Shown here in pieces: positions 31,539 through 40,040 of a stretch of 46,900 bases of DNA. The notes under the pieces were generated by a model. That model was given only the letters and a program-made list of their open reading frames with translations, made no database searches and was not told the origin of the DNA. Position 1 is the stretch's first letter, and the number at the start of each line of letters is the position of its first letter. Both the position numbers and the translations under genes were made by a program. This DNA comes from Segatella copri (lineage in GTDB: Bacteria; Bacteroidota; Bacteroidia; Bacteroidales; Bacteroidaceae), in assembly GCF_009494395.1 (NCBI RefSeq), contig NZ_VZCB01000003.1:1-46900 (forward strand). Reading direction: 5' to 3'.

Positions 31539-32822
31539 CTACTTTAGACTTTCTACTCTCAATCTCATGGCATTGGCATGTGCCTCGAGCTGCTCGTTTT
31601 CAGCCATGGTCACCACCGCATCTCCTATGTTACGAATACCTTCTTCGGTAAGATGCTGGAAAGTGATCTTGCGGTTATAGCTGTCGAGATTCACGCCGTT
31701 GTAAGCCAAGGCATAGCCATGGGTTGGCAGGGTATGATTGGTACCGCTGGCATAGTCGCCCGCACTCTCACAGGCATAATTGCCCAGGAATACGCTACCG
31801 GCATTCACTACCCTTTCAGCCAGCTGCTCATAGTTGGCAGTAGCAATAATCAGATGCTCAGGAGCATAGGTATTGCAGAGATCGATAGCCTCCTCATCAT
31901 CCTTGACAAGGATAAACTTGGAATTGTCTAACGAGGTCTGTGCCATCTCCTTACGTGGCAATCGTTCGAGTTGTACTTCAACTTCCTTCTTCACCTCCGC
32001 CAATACCTTTTCAGAGGTAGTGATGAAGAACACCTGTGAATCAAAACCATGTTCTGCCTGAGAAAGCAAGTCGGCAGCAGCGAAAACAGGGTTGGCTGTT
32101 TCGTCAGCAATCAGACAAACCTCCGAAGGACCGGCAGGCATATCGATAGCCACATCATGCAATGAAACCTGCTGCTTGGCAGCCATCACGAACTGGTTGC
32201 CCGGACCGAAGATTTTATATACCTTAGGCACGCTCTCAGTACCATACGCCATGGCACCGATAGCCTGTACGCCACCCGCCTTGAAAATCTTGCTCACGCC
32301 GGCAATCTTAGCCGCCATGAGAATGGCTGGGTTCACCTTGCCCTCCTGGTTAGGAGGAGTACAGAGAACAATTTCCTCGCAACCGGCAATCTTGGCAGGA
32401 GTAGCAAGCATCAGTACGGTAGAGAACAGCGGTGCAGTACCGCCCGGAATATAAAGTCCCACCTTCTGGATGGCAACACTCTTCTGCCAGCAGGTAACAC
32501 CAGGGCATGTCTCAACCTTCTCGCCTTCAAACTTCTGGCTCTGATGGAATGCGGCAATGTTATGATGGGCGAGGTGCAAAGCGTCTTTCAGTTCTTGAGA
32601 AACCAGTTGCTCAGCCTCTTCGATTTCAGCTTCAGTCACAGCCAAAGAATCGAGATGGGCATGATCAAACATTTCCTCGTAACGCTTCACGGCTTCGTCG
32701 CCATGCTTCTTCACATCGTCGAGTACACCCTGGACCGTAGCATTGAGCTTGGATACATCCAGGTGTGGGCGTTCTACTATCTCGCTCCATTCCTCCTTTG
32801 CAGGATACTTAATTACCTTCAT
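31539..32822 (-). CDS. hisD: Histidinol dehydrogenase
   Basis: 427 residues. GGTAPLFSTVLMLATPAKIAG (NAD site), AGPSEVCLIAD and LSQAEHGFDSQ motifs, and NHTLPTHGYA near the C-terminus with zinc/catalytic histidines. It performs the last two oxidation steps of histidine synthesis. It follows hisG after a 160-base gap that contains a large palindrome. Confidence 0.97.
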   Translation of the reverse strand: MKVIKYPAKEEWSEIVERPHLDVSKLNATVQGVLDDVKKHGDEAVKRYEEMFDHAHLDSLAVTEAEIEEAEQLVSQELKDALHLAHHNIAAFHQSQKFEGEKVETCPGVTCWQKSVAIQKVGLYIPGGTAPLFSTVLMLATPAKIAGCEEIVLCTPPNQEGKVNPAILMAAKIAGVSKIFKAGGVQAIGAMAYGTESVPKVYKIFGPGNQFVMAAKQQVSLHDVAIDMPAGPSEVCLIADETANPVFAAADLLSQAEHGFDSQVFFITTSEKVLAEVKKEVEVQLERLPRKEMAQTSLDNSKFILVKDDEEAIDLCNTYAPEHLIIATANYEQLAERVVNAGSVFLGNYACESAGDYASGTNHTLPTHGYALAYNGVNLDSYNRKITFQHLTEEGIRNIGDAVVTMAENEQLEAHANAMRLRVESLK

Positions 32823-32849
32823 TCCTTCTTATTAATGTTTAATTATTAT

Positions 32850-32975
32850 ACTTTGAACTTTGAGATTTGAACTTTGAACTTTATGATTACCTTTCACTTT
32901 GATTTTTATACAAAGAACTATTTGAGCAATAATGCTTATCATAAAGTTCAATGTTCAATGTTCAAAGTTCAAAGT
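32850..32975. repeat. 126-bp palindrome between hisG and hisD
   Basis: Arms of 38 bases, 32850-32887 and 32938-32975, match as inverted repeats with four mismatches; the loop is 50 bases. Arms are built from ACTTTGA/TTCAAAG words. In hisGDC mRNA this would be a long stem-loop. It may be a mobile palindromic element or an attenuating or stabilising RNA structure. Confidence 0.75.
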
Positions 32976-32982
32976 AAACAAG

Positions 32983-33834
32983 TTACAATATCATCTTCTC
33001 AATTGGTGTTACCAGGATGCCCTGTGCACCGAGTTCCTTCAGCTTACCGATGATTTCCCAGAAACGCTTCTCATCGAGCACGGTATGGATAGAACACCAC
33101 TCGTCGTCAGCCAATGGGATGATGGTAGGACTCTTGATACCCGGCAATACCTGGGTAATCTCCTCTACCTTTGCCTTAGGCGCATTCATCATCACGTACT
33201 TCTTGTCCTGGGCAGAGCGCACAGCCTCGAAGCGGAACAGCATCTCGTTTAGAATCTGATGTTTCTCCTCATCCATATTCCAGTTGCCAATGAGCAATGC
33301 CTCACTCTTCATCACTACCTCTACCTCGGCAAGATTGTTGCTCACCAGCGTAGAACCTGAGCTGACAATATCAAAAATACCATCTGCCAGACCGATGCCC
33401 GGACTGATCTCTACAGAACCGGTGATGACATGGATGTCGGCATTGATATTATGCTTCTTCATGAAGTTGCGCAGGATGTTAGGATAAGAGGTGGCAATCT
33501 TCTTGCCGTTGAACCACTGTAATCCTGGATATTCTATCTTCTTAGGGATGGCAAGACTCAAGCGGCACTTGCTGAAACCCAAACGATCGATGATCTGGGC
33601 TTTCTCACCACGCTCCACGAACTCGTTCTCGCCCACGATACCGATATCTGCCACACCAGAGGCTACACTCTGAGGAATATCATCATCACGGAGGTAGAGA
33701 ACCTCGAGTGGGAAATTACTTGCCTGCACCAGAAGTGTGCGCTTGGAGGCACTGACCTTGATGTCTGCCTCTGCTAAAAGATTCATGGTATCGTCAAACA
33801 GACGACCCTTACTTTGTACTGCTATTCGTAACAT
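32983..33834 (-). CDS. hisG: ATP phosphoribosyltransferase, long form
   Basis: 283 residues from the ATG at 33832-33834 (MLRIAVQSKGRLFDDT). The longer frame to 33873 runs into the promoter at 33863-33870 and is rejected. The catalytic part has GVADIGIVGENEFVE and SSGSTLVSNNL. The C-terminal ACT-like regulatory domain (MMNAPKAKVEEITQVLPGI) marks the long HisG, which does not need HisZ and is inhibited by histidine. First and committed step of histidine synthesis. Confidence 0.96.
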   Translation of the reverse strand: MLRIAVQSKGRLFDDTMNLLAEADIKVSASKRTLLVQASNFPLEVLYLRDDDIPQSVASGVADIGIVGENEFVERGEKAQIIDRLGFSKCRLSLAIPKKIEYPGLQWFNGKKIATSYPNILRNFMKKHNINADIHVITGSVEISPGIGLADGIFDIVSSGSTLVSNNLAEVEVVMKSEALLIGNWNMDEEKHQILNEMLFRFEAVRSAQDKKYVMMNAPKAKVEEITQVLPGIKSPTIIPLADDEWCSIHTVLDEKRFWEIIGKLKELGAQGILVTPIEKMIL

Positions 33835-33862
33835 ATTTCTATATTTTGTCTGAAAAACATTG

Positions 33863-33894
33863 CAAAAGTACATAAAATTGTTAGAATATGCAAA
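33863..33894 (-). promoter_or_regulatory. Promoter of the hisGDC operon
   Basis: Minus-strand TTTG (33891-33894), 20 bases, TACTTTTG (33863-33870). Confidence 0.7.
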
Positions 33895-33923
33895 TAATTT
33901 AGCACTTATATTTAAAAATTTCG

Positions 33924-33931
33924 TACTTTTG
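33924..33931 (+). promoter_or_regulatory. -7 element immediately before the lytic transglycosylase gene
   Basis: TACTTTTG ends only eight bases before the ATG at 33940, so the transcript would have almost no leader. A -33 element is not clear. Confidence 0.55.
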
Positions 33932-33939
33932 CAGTCGCA

Positions 33940-35208
33940 ATGAGAAAAAAGTTATATTTATACGCATTTTATGCTCTTATTTTACTGGGAAGTTGCGAAG
34001 AAAAGAAACCGCAACAAGAGCTTACGCCTTGGGGAACGCCCATAGGCGAAGTGGAGGGCATGTCTGATGGCGAAGAAGAGGGGGCGGAAGAAGCTGCCAA
34101 CAAGAATACAAGACAAAAGGGCTTCTCGCTGGAGGATATTCAGGAAAACGGTGAGCTGATCATGCTTACCGTGAACGGTCCTACTACCTATTATGATTAT
34201 CACAACCACGGCATGGGTCTGCAATATCTCCTTTGCGAGAAGTTTGCCCAGCAGATTGGTGTATCGCTGCGCGTGGAGGAATGTAAGGATACCACCGAGA
34301 TGATCCAGAAGCTGACCAAGGGAGAAGGTGACATCATCGCCGTTCCCCTATCCCGGAAACAGACCAAGGGCGACCTGCTCTTCTGTGGTGTAACACCCGA
34401 CAGTACCCGCACGCAGTGGGCTGTGGTAGGCGGCAACAAGAGTCTTGCCGATACTCTGAACGGATGGTTCAAACCGAAGATGATAGCCGAAACGAAGAAG
34501 GAGGAAAACTGGCTGCTCTCTTCTGCCAGCGTCACCCGACATGTCTATTCTCCGTTCCTGAACCGTTCCAAGGGCGTCATCTCCCGTTACGACCATCTCT
34601 TCCAGCGATACAGCGGTACGGCAAGAATGGACTGGCGCCTGATGGCGGCACAGTGTTATCAGGAAAGTTGCTTCGACCCGAATGCGAAGTCATGGGCAGG
34701 TGCCTGCGGACTGATGCAGATCATGCCTTCTACGGCAGACCATCTGGGATTGCCGATGAGTGCGATACATGATGCAGAATCGAATGTGGCGGCGGCAGCC
34801 AAGTATATGGCTGAGTTGCAGGGCCATTTCTCTGACATCGGAGATCCTACACAGCGAGTTCTCTTCGCCCTGGCTGCATACAATGGCGGTTTCCATCATA
34901 TCCGTGATGCGATGAACCTGACCAGAAAGCATGGTGGCAATCCTTATAACTGGGGACACGTAAGAGAATATGTCCTGCGTCTGGCACAGCCGGCTTATTA
35001 CCATGATCCGGTTGTGAAATACGGTTTCATGCGTGGTACGGAGACTGCCGACTATGTGGACAGAATCAGAGCACGCTGGAGTGAATACTGCGGTGGCGCC
35101 AGCTTCCACGACAGTTATCGTGGTGGCAGCAGAGGCATCGGTGGAGGTGCCTTCCATGGTGCACCGATGAAATCGAAAAGACATTATCAGGGTAAATACC
35201 ATATATAA
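33940..35208 (+). CDS. MltF-like membrane-bound lytic transglycosylase (lipoprotein)
   Basis: 422 residues. Lipobox in ALILLGSC with Cys19. Residues about 65-190 resemble a periplasmic solute-binding-protein domain (GELIMLTVNGPTTYY; GDIIAVPLSRKQTKGDLLF), as in MltF. The SLT domain begins at about 228 with catalytic Glu242 in QCYQESCFDP, then WAGACGLMQIMPSTA and LAAYNGGFHHI. It cleaves murein glycan strands with 1,6-anhydro product formation. The tail is Gly/Arg/Ser-rich. Probable near-leaderless transcript; strong terminator follows. Confidence 0.92.
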   Translation: MRKKLYLYAFYALILLGSCEEKKPQQELTPWGTPIGEVEGMSDGEEEGAEEAANKNTRQKGFSLEDIQENGELIMLTVNGPTTYYDYHNHGMGLQYLLCEKFAQQIGVSLRVEECKDTTEMIQKLTKGEGDIIAVPLSRKQTKGDLLFCGVTPDSTRTQWAVVGGNKSLADTLNGWFKPKMIAETKKEENWLLSSASVTRHVYSPFLNRSKGVISRYDHLFQRYSGTARMDWRLMAAQCYQESCFDPNAKSWAGACGLMQIMPSTADHLGLPMSAIHDAESNVAAAAKYMAELQGHFSDIGDPTQRVLFALAAYNGGFHHIRDAMNLTRKHGGNPYNWGHVREYVLRLAQPAYYHDPVVKYGFMRGTETADYVDRIRARWSEYCGGASFHDSYRGGSRGIGGGAFHGAPMKSKRHYQGKYHI

Positions 35209-35211
35209 CAT

Positions 35212-35250
35212 AAAAGGCTTCTGCGTATGTATTCGCAGAAGCCTTTTTTG
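35212..35250 (+). terminator. Terminator of the lytic transglycosylase gene
   Basis: AAAAGGCTTCTGCG at 35212-35225 pairs perfectly with CGCAGAAGCCTTTT at 35234-35247, with a T-run. Confidence 0.9.
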
Positions 35251-35274
35251 TATCTATTAAAATAAAATAATTAC

Positions 35275-35498
35275 TAGGGTGTCCAGTTCCATGTTCTCGT
35301 TTTTGATTACGTTTTAGCAACTTAAATTACTATAAATCAGCAAATTAAGTGTAAAATATAAGACAAATTTAACTATCAAAAAGTCTGATGTAGATTCGCA
35401 CAAGATTATAGTTTACTGAGCGAATGATTATCAATGATTTAGATGGTTATTACATTGTTTTTGATACTAAAAACTGGAACACAGAACTGGACACCCTA
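35275..35498. mobile_element. MITE-like element A (224 bp)
   Basis: Both ends read TAGGGTGTCCAGTTC inward, with further imperfect pairing (TGTTC, GTTTTT) to about 35 bases. No coding capacity. The TGTCC-type ends resemble those of IS1595-like elements, a family guess only. Confidence 0.65.
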
Positions 35499-35518
35499 AC
35501 TGGTAATCTTCTGTTTGG

Positions 35519-35935
35519 TTAATCCTTTCTGGCACTTGTAACATTAAAATAAAATGCATGTCCAAGAGTAATAGCATAATGTGTATACATTTCACTTAAA
35601 GATGGAAATTTCGTTATGTATTTACTATTCCGTGACCACTCTATGGTTTCTCCTGTATAAGATTTACTTTTCTCTACAGGCAAAGATTTATCTATAGTAG
35701 GCACATAGATTTTATATGTCATTTTTTCTCCATCAAATGAAGAGTATAAAAGTACCCATTCTTTTTCTTCTCTAATACATTCTTCTTTGTCCCAGTACTT
35801 TTCTATACTGCATACAGCTGCAATTTTACCCATATAAGTCCAATTCGTTTGCGTATCTTGTGCACAAACGTTTGAAAGTGGCAACAAACTTATGACAATT
35901 GTAACCAAGGAAATGTATAAATGTCTTAATTTCAT
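35519..35935 (-). CDS. Secreted hypothetical protein, cassette cargo (138 aa)
   Basis: Signal peptide MKLRHLYISLVTIVISLLPL ending SNVCAQ. The mature part is rich in aromatic and charged residues (WTYMGKIAAVCSIEKYWDKE; EWVLLYSSFDGEKMTYKIYV; HYAITLGHAFYFNV), suggesting a small beta-sandwich. Markedly AT-richer than its neighbours. It lies alone between two MITE-like elements. No family recognised and no TAnnTTTG promoter seen, so expression may come from the element. Confidence 0.6.
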   Translation of the reverse strand: MKLRHLYISLVTIVISLLPLSNVCAQDTQTNWTYMGKIAAVCSIEKYWDKEECIREEKEWVLLYSSFDGEKMTYKIYVPTIDKSLPVEKSKSYTGETIEWSRNSKYITKFPSLSEMYTHYAITLGHAFYFNVTSARKD

Positions 35936-35958
35936 AATAATTGTAGTTCTTTTAGTAC

Positions 35959-36158
35959 TAGGCTGTCCAATTTGATGTTCTCAACTTTTAAAGTTTTTAT
36001 CAGCTATATTGCTGATTATATTGAACTAAAGTTGAAAAAACTATCAACTATTTGCATTTTGCTGTACCACATGCTTTCAACTAAAGTTGAGTATTGCATA
36101 TCAAGCACTTAGTGTTTCGAAAACAGCAAAAAGTGGGTACAACAAATTGGACAGCCTA
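35959..36158. mobile_element. MITE-like element B (200 bp)
   Basis: Ends TAGGCTGTCCAATTTG on both sides in inverted orientation; related to but distinct from element A (TAGG[G/C]TGTCCA[G/A]TT). An inner dyad of CAACTTT/AAAGTTG words is also present. No coding capacity. Confidence 0.65.
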
Positions 36159-36163
36159 AATAA

Positions 36164-37288
36164 TTACTTACCCAAAACCTCATCCAGCAAGGTGTAGAAT
36201 GCAGGATCCTCACCCACGATGGTCTTGACAATCTTACCGTCAGGACCCACCACAATCTTGGTTGGGAAACCCTGGATGCCATACTTGCCGAGCACATCGC
36301 TACCCTTTGGATTATAAACGTGAATCCATGGCAACTGATGCTTTTCTACAGCAGCCTTCCACTTAGCCTCGGTATCATTGCAGTCAACACCCAGGATTTC
36401 GAACTTACCCTTGTACTTCTCGTAGTACTCCTTCATCTTAGGCATACCCTTAATACACCAGCCGCACCAGGAACCCCAGAAGTCGATGACAACATACTTG
36501 CCACGAAGACTGGAAAGTGAGAATGGCTTGCCTTTGATGTCATTCAAGGTGAAGTCAGGAGCATCTAAGCCAGAAGCCTGAAGCTTCTTAGCTTTCTCCT
36601 CAGCTTCAGCACGTTCCTTGGCCATATCAATAAACTGCTGATAATAGCCCTTCATTCTACCATTCTTCACATTCTCTGAGAGCAAGCCCAGAAGTTCCTT
36701 CATCTGGCCGTAATCGTTCAACTTCTCGAAAATTGTTGCGCAGCCCTCATTGTCAGGGTTCTGCTTGACGAAAGCGAAGATCTTCTCTGTTCTTGCCTTC
36801 TCCAGGGCAGGCATCTTCTTCTCGTAATCAGCCATAATGCTCTCGCGCTTTTCACCATTCTTCATGCGGGCATTCAGAGACTCTGAGAATTCCTTCAAGT
36901 CCTTCTCAGCCGACTCCATCATCAAGTCCACCTCATGATACTGCTGGTAGAACTTACTGCCGGCAACATCAAATCGAGTTGTAAAATCACCCTTTATCTC
37001 TGCCTTCTCGCCTGGTACGCAAGGGAAGTTGAACATCTTCTGCTCCAAGCCACGATAGGTTTTTGGAGTAAAGAATGCACGGTTTGATGCCTTGGCAAGG
37101 TTAGTAGAATAGGTAAACTTACCATTCTTAACCAGGATGGTATCCATCTTCTCTTTACTGCCTTTGTAAACAATGACAGAATCCGTAGAGAAATTCTTCA
37201 AGTCTACCTTCACCTGAAAGTTGCTCTTCTGAGCCATCGCTGCAGTTGATGCCAGCACCAATGCAGTAGTAAAAATCATTTTCTTCAT
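36164..37288 (-). CDS. TlpA-like periplasmic thiol-disulfide oxidoreductase
   Basis: 374 residues. Signal peptide MKKMIFTTALVLASTAAMAQ, then a Bacteroidota DUF4369-type domain (FQVKVDLKNFSTDSVIVYKG) and a helical middle. The thioredoxin/AhpC-TSA domain has redox Cys275 and Cys278 in FWGSWCGWCIKGMP and the cis-Pro segment IQGFPTKIVV. It probably reduces disulfides in the periplasm; partner unknown. The C-terminal stop codon lies inside the right direct repeat of the cassette, but the protein is intact. Confidence 0.9.
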   Translation of the reverse strand: MKKMIFTTALVLASTAAMAQKSNFQVKVDLKNFSTDSVIVYKGSKEKMDTILVKNGKFTYSTNLAKASNRAFFTPKTYRGLEQKMFNFPCVPGEKAEIKGDFTTRFDVAGSKFYQQYHEVDLMMESAEKDLKEFSESLNARMKNGEKRESIMADYEKKMPALEKARTEKIFAFVKQNPDNEGCATIFEKLNDYGQMKELLGLLSENVKNGRMKGYYQQFIDMAKERAEAEEKAKKLQASGLDAPDFTLNDIKGKPFSLSSLRGKYVVIDFWGSWCGWCIKGMPKMKEYYEKYKGKFEILGVDCNDTEAKWKAAVEKHQLPWIHVYNPKGSDVLGKYGIQGFPTKIVVGPDGKIVKTIVGEDPAFYTLLDEVLGK

Positions 37289-37349
37289 TCGTACTATATC
37301 TTTTTTTTATAATTTCATCACAACCTTTATCTGTTATATAATAAATCAT

Positions 37350-38003
37350 TTATTCCTCATACTCCGTAGTATCCTCGATACCCGCCTCTGCCAGGGCTTC
37401 CTTGCGCTCCACGCAGGTACCACATTTTCCGCAGTGCTTCTCGCCACCCTTGTAGCAGCTCCAGGTCTCGGCATAATCGATACCGAGCTTCTTGCCAATG
37501 GCTGCAATCTCACCCTTGGTGATGTTGGTATAAGGAGCCACCACGCGAACATCTACGAAGGTGCCAGCCTCGGCAGCCTCATCGATAGCCTTGATAAACT
37601 CCGGACGACAGTCTGGATAGATGGTATGATCACCGCCATGATTAGCAATAAACACCTTCTTGAGATTGTTGCTCTCAGCAATACCAATAGCAATGCTCAA
37701 CATGATACCGTTGCGGAAAGGCACTACGGTAGACTTCATGTTGTCGGCAGCATAATGTCCCTCAGGAATTGCATCCGCACCTTCCAGGAGTGAACTCTTG
37801 AAATACTGGTGCATGAATCCCAGATCGATGGTGATATGCTTGATTCCCAATCTCTCACAATGCATCTTGGCGAAAGGAATCTCCCGCTCGTTATGATTGC
37901 TTCCATAGTTGAAACTGATACCCAGGGCTATCTCGTCCTTCTTGTCATAGAGCAGGGTAATACTATCCATACCGCCGCTCACAATAATTACAGAATCCTT
38001 CAT
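37350..38003 (-). CDS. queC: 7-cyano-7-deazaguanine synthase
   Basis: 217 residues. PP-loop SGGMDS at 9-14, ATPase-type fold, and zinc ligands Cys183, Cys191, Cys194, Cys197 (WSCYKGGEKHCGKCGTC). It makes preQ0 from 7-carboxy-7-deazaguanine with ATP and ammonia for queuosine in tRNA. Other que genes do not adjoin and no preQ1 riboswitch is evident; it sits downstream of radA. Confidence 0.96.
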   Translation of the reverse strand: MKDSVIIVSGGMDSITLLYDKKDEIALGISFNYGSNHNEREIPFAKMHCERLGIKHITIDLGFMHQYFKSSLLEGADAIPEGHYAADNMKSTVVPFRNGIMLSIAIGIAESNNLKKVFIANHGGDHTIYPDCRPEFIKAIDEAAEAGTFVDVRVVAPYTNITKGEIAAIGKKLGIDYAETWSCYKGGEKHCGKCGTCVERKEALAEAGIEDTTEYEE

Positions 38004-38064
38004 TTACTTTGAACTTAATATTTATAAAATCAGATTATATTTATAAATTCAGACTATACACTAA

Positions 38065-38095
38065 AATCTGCGTAATCCGCGAAATCTGCGTGAGA
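38065..38095. repeat. Dispersed 'AATCTGCGT' intergenic repeat between radA and queC
   Basis: AAATCTGCGTAATCCGCG followed by AAATCTGCGTGAG, the reverse-complement form of the repeats at 1388-1416 and 3189-3219. Confidence 0.6.
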
Positions 38096-38098
38096 TCC

Positions 38099-39550
38099 TT
38101 ACCCGAACAGGCAGCGGAACGCCTCTTCCACTTTCCTTACGGGATGAATCTCTATCTGATACTTCTGATGGTCGAAACCATGATAGTTGTATTTCGGAAT
38201 GATGATGTGCTGGAATCCGAGTTTCTCAGCCTCTGCTATGCGCTGCTCTATACGGCTTACCGGACGAACCTCACCGCTGAGTCCTACTTCGCCAGCCATG
38301 CACCACCCCTGCTCTATCGCAGTATCCACATTACTGCTCAATACCGCAGCCAGCACACTCAGGTCCATCGCAGGGTCAGTAACCCTCAATCCTCCGGCAA
38401 TATTCAGGAACACATCCTTCTGCATCAGCTTGAAGCCAACCCGCTTTTCCAACACCGCCAGGAGCATGTTCAGTCTACGCTGGTCAAAACCCGTAGCCGA
38501 ACGCTGTGGAGTTCCGTATGCCGCCGTACTCACCAGAGCCTGCGTTTCTACCAGAAACGGACGCACACCCTCGATGGCAGCACTGATGGCAACACCCGAA
38601 AGTCCGTCATGATCTTCGGTAAGAAGCAGTTCCGACGGATTGCTCACCTGTCTCAATCCTCCCTGCAGCATCTCATAGATGCCCAGTTCCGAAGTACTTC
38701 CGAATCGGTTCTTGATGCTGCGCAGGATGCGATACATATAATGCTGGTCACCCTCAAACTGGATAACGGTATCCACAATATGCTCCAATATCTTAGGTCC
38801 CGCCAAGGTTCCCTCCTTATTGATATGTCCTATCAGGATAACCGGAATGCCACTGGTCTTGGCAAAACGGAGAAGATGGGCTGCACATTCACGGACCTGA
38901 GATACCGAACCCGGAGAGCTGTCCACCTCTTCGGTAGCGATGGTCTGGATAGAGTCGATGACGATGAATTCCGGAGCCACCTCCTGGATATGAGAGAAGA
39001 TTTTCTCCAGCTGGGTTTCACAGAGAATCGTGATATGATCGAAGGGTTGAACCACTTCCTCACCCCTCAGCATAGCCTGTCCCTTTGCCAGTCGGTCGGC
39101 ACGCAACTTAATCTGATGGGCACTCTCCTCACCGCTGACGTAGAGAATACGGCGGTCGGTCATATTCAGAATGGTCTGCAGGGTAAGCGTACTCTTGCCG
39201 ATGCCCGGTTCACCACCCAGCAAGGTGATGCTTCCCGGAACCATTCCTCCACCCAGTACGCGGTTCAGTTCCTCATCGCGCATATCGATGCGAGGCTCAT
39301 CAATGGCAGAGATGTCGCGCAACTTCATCGGCTTGGCATCATTGTCACTATGCTGACCACCGAACATGGTAGCAGCCCCGCCATGTCTCATAGTCATGCC
39401 GGCATTCTTAGCCGCCTGCGAGCCGCTATCACCCGCAATGCGAATCTCCTTGAAAGTGTTCCATTGTCCGCAACTTGGGCATTTACCCATCCACTTGGAA
39501 CTTTCCTGTCCACAGTTGCTACAAACGTATGCTATTTTGTCCTTTGCCAT
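38099..39550 (-). CDS. radA: DNA repair protein RadA/Sms
   Basis: 483 residues. Zinc finger Cys10, Cys13, Cys24, Cys27; Walker A GGEPGIGKST (112-121); the RadA-specific KNRFG motif in RSIKNRFGSTSE; C-terminal Lon-like domain (LSGEVRPVSRIEQRIAEAEK). It is a branch-migration helicase in homologous recombination. Own promoter at 39624-39654. Confidence 0.97.
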   Translation of the reverse strand: MAKDKIAYVCSNCGQESSKWMGKCPSCGQWNTFKEIRIAGDSGSQAAKNAGMTMRHGGAATMFGGQHSDNDAKPMKLRDISAIDEPRIDMRDEELNRVLGGGMVPGSITLLGGEPGIGKSTLTLQTILNMTDRRILYVSGEESAHQIKLRADRLAKGQAMLRGEEVVQPFDHITILCETQLEKIFSHIQEVAPEFIVIDSIQTIATEEVDSSPGSVSQVRECAAHLLRFAKTSGIPVILIGHINKEGTLAGPKILEHIVDTVIQFEGDQHYMYRILRSIKNRFGSTSELGIYEMLQGGLRQVSNPSELLLTEDHDGLSGVAISAAIEGVRPFLVETQALVSTAAYGTPQRSATGFDQRRLNMLLAVLEKRVGFKLMQKDVFLNIAGGLRVTDPAMDLSVLAAVLSSNVDTAIEQGWCMAGEVGLSGEVRPVSRIEQRIAEAEKLGFQHIIIPKYNYHGFDHQKYQIEIHPVRKVEEAFRCLFG

Positions 39551-39588
39551 AAATGTAACTTTAATTCATTCAAGTTCAGCAAGTTCAG

Positions 39589-39605
39589 AACTTCCCTCTA
39601 ACTTC
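39589..39605 (+). repeat. 17-bp direct repeat, left of the receptor gene
   Basis: AACTTCCCTCTAACTTC, identical to 42417-42433. Both copies are followed by ATGC.AAAGT within 20 bases, so the likeness extends beyond the 17 bases. Confidence 0.6.
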
Positions 39606-39623
39606 ACTTAACTTCCCAATATG

Positions 39624-39654
39624 CAAAAGTACATTTTTTTTTCGAGACACGCAA
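39624..39654 (-). promoter_or_regulatory. Promoter of radA
   Basis: Minus-strand TTG (39652-39654), 20 bases, TACTTTTG (39624-39631). Confidence 0.65.
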
Positions 39655-40040
39655 CTTTTTTATTTTATTTAAGGTAATTCAAGTTTCGCAAGTTCAGAAG
39701 TTAAAGAAGTTATCACTCCCTACGGTCGTTCGGGAAGTTAAGAGACAATAGTTAATAAAACTAACTCGCTCTAAATTGAAATTTGATTGAAAATCAAGAA
39801 GTTGGGCGTTTGCCTTTATAATATAGGTAACAATATGGAAACGAGCGGACTTCTGCTCGTTTCTGTATTTTGCAAAGTCCTATTAAGGGCTGTTACAAAG
39901 TGTCATTTTGTTTACTTACAGATTTTATTGATTGCCGTTCTGCTGATTGTAAGCATCAACTGTCCCAACAATATAAGCCAGATAAAGCTGATAAATTATA
40001 GGAAAACGTTCCATTCTTCGTATGACTTACTTTTAAACAT

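Larger units (their letters stand above)
35265..36167. mobile_element. MITE-bounded cassette carrying one gene, with 10-bp target duplication
   Basis: AAATAATTAC occurs at 35265-35274 and again at 36158-36167, immediately outside two related terminal-repeat elements (35275-35498 and 35959-36158) that enclose the gene at 35519-35935. Neither inner element has a matching direct repeat of its own, so the whole 883-bp block appears to have inserted once. The site lies in the convergent gap after the lytic transglycosylase terminator, and the right repeat overlaps the stop codon of the TlpA-like gene. The form recalls mobile insertion cassettes (genes between insertion-sequence ends moved in trans). 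Confidence 0.65.
39551..40040. other. Repeat-rich intergenic stretch upstream of radA
   Basis: Contains AAGTTCAG/AACTTCC words in both orientations (39575-39615, 39670-39700, 39729-39742), the radA promoter and one 17-bp unit (39589-39605) repeated at 42417-42433. It also has a perfect hairpin GAAACGAGC/GCTCGTTTC (39838-39846 with 39855-39863). The plus-strand frame at 39787-40161 has no supporting signal and overlaps the receptor gene, so no gene is called. Confidence 0.5.

Noticed and set aside
38004..38098. preQ1 riboswitch before queC
   Set aside because: The gap contains only a dispersed repeat and AT-rich sequence; no compact pseudoknot-like pattern was seen.
38009..39601. 530-codon open frame on the plus strand opposite radA
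   Set aside because: It is the mirror of the well-supported radA gene; the product has no domain or signal, and long antisense frames are common opposite genes with this codon use.
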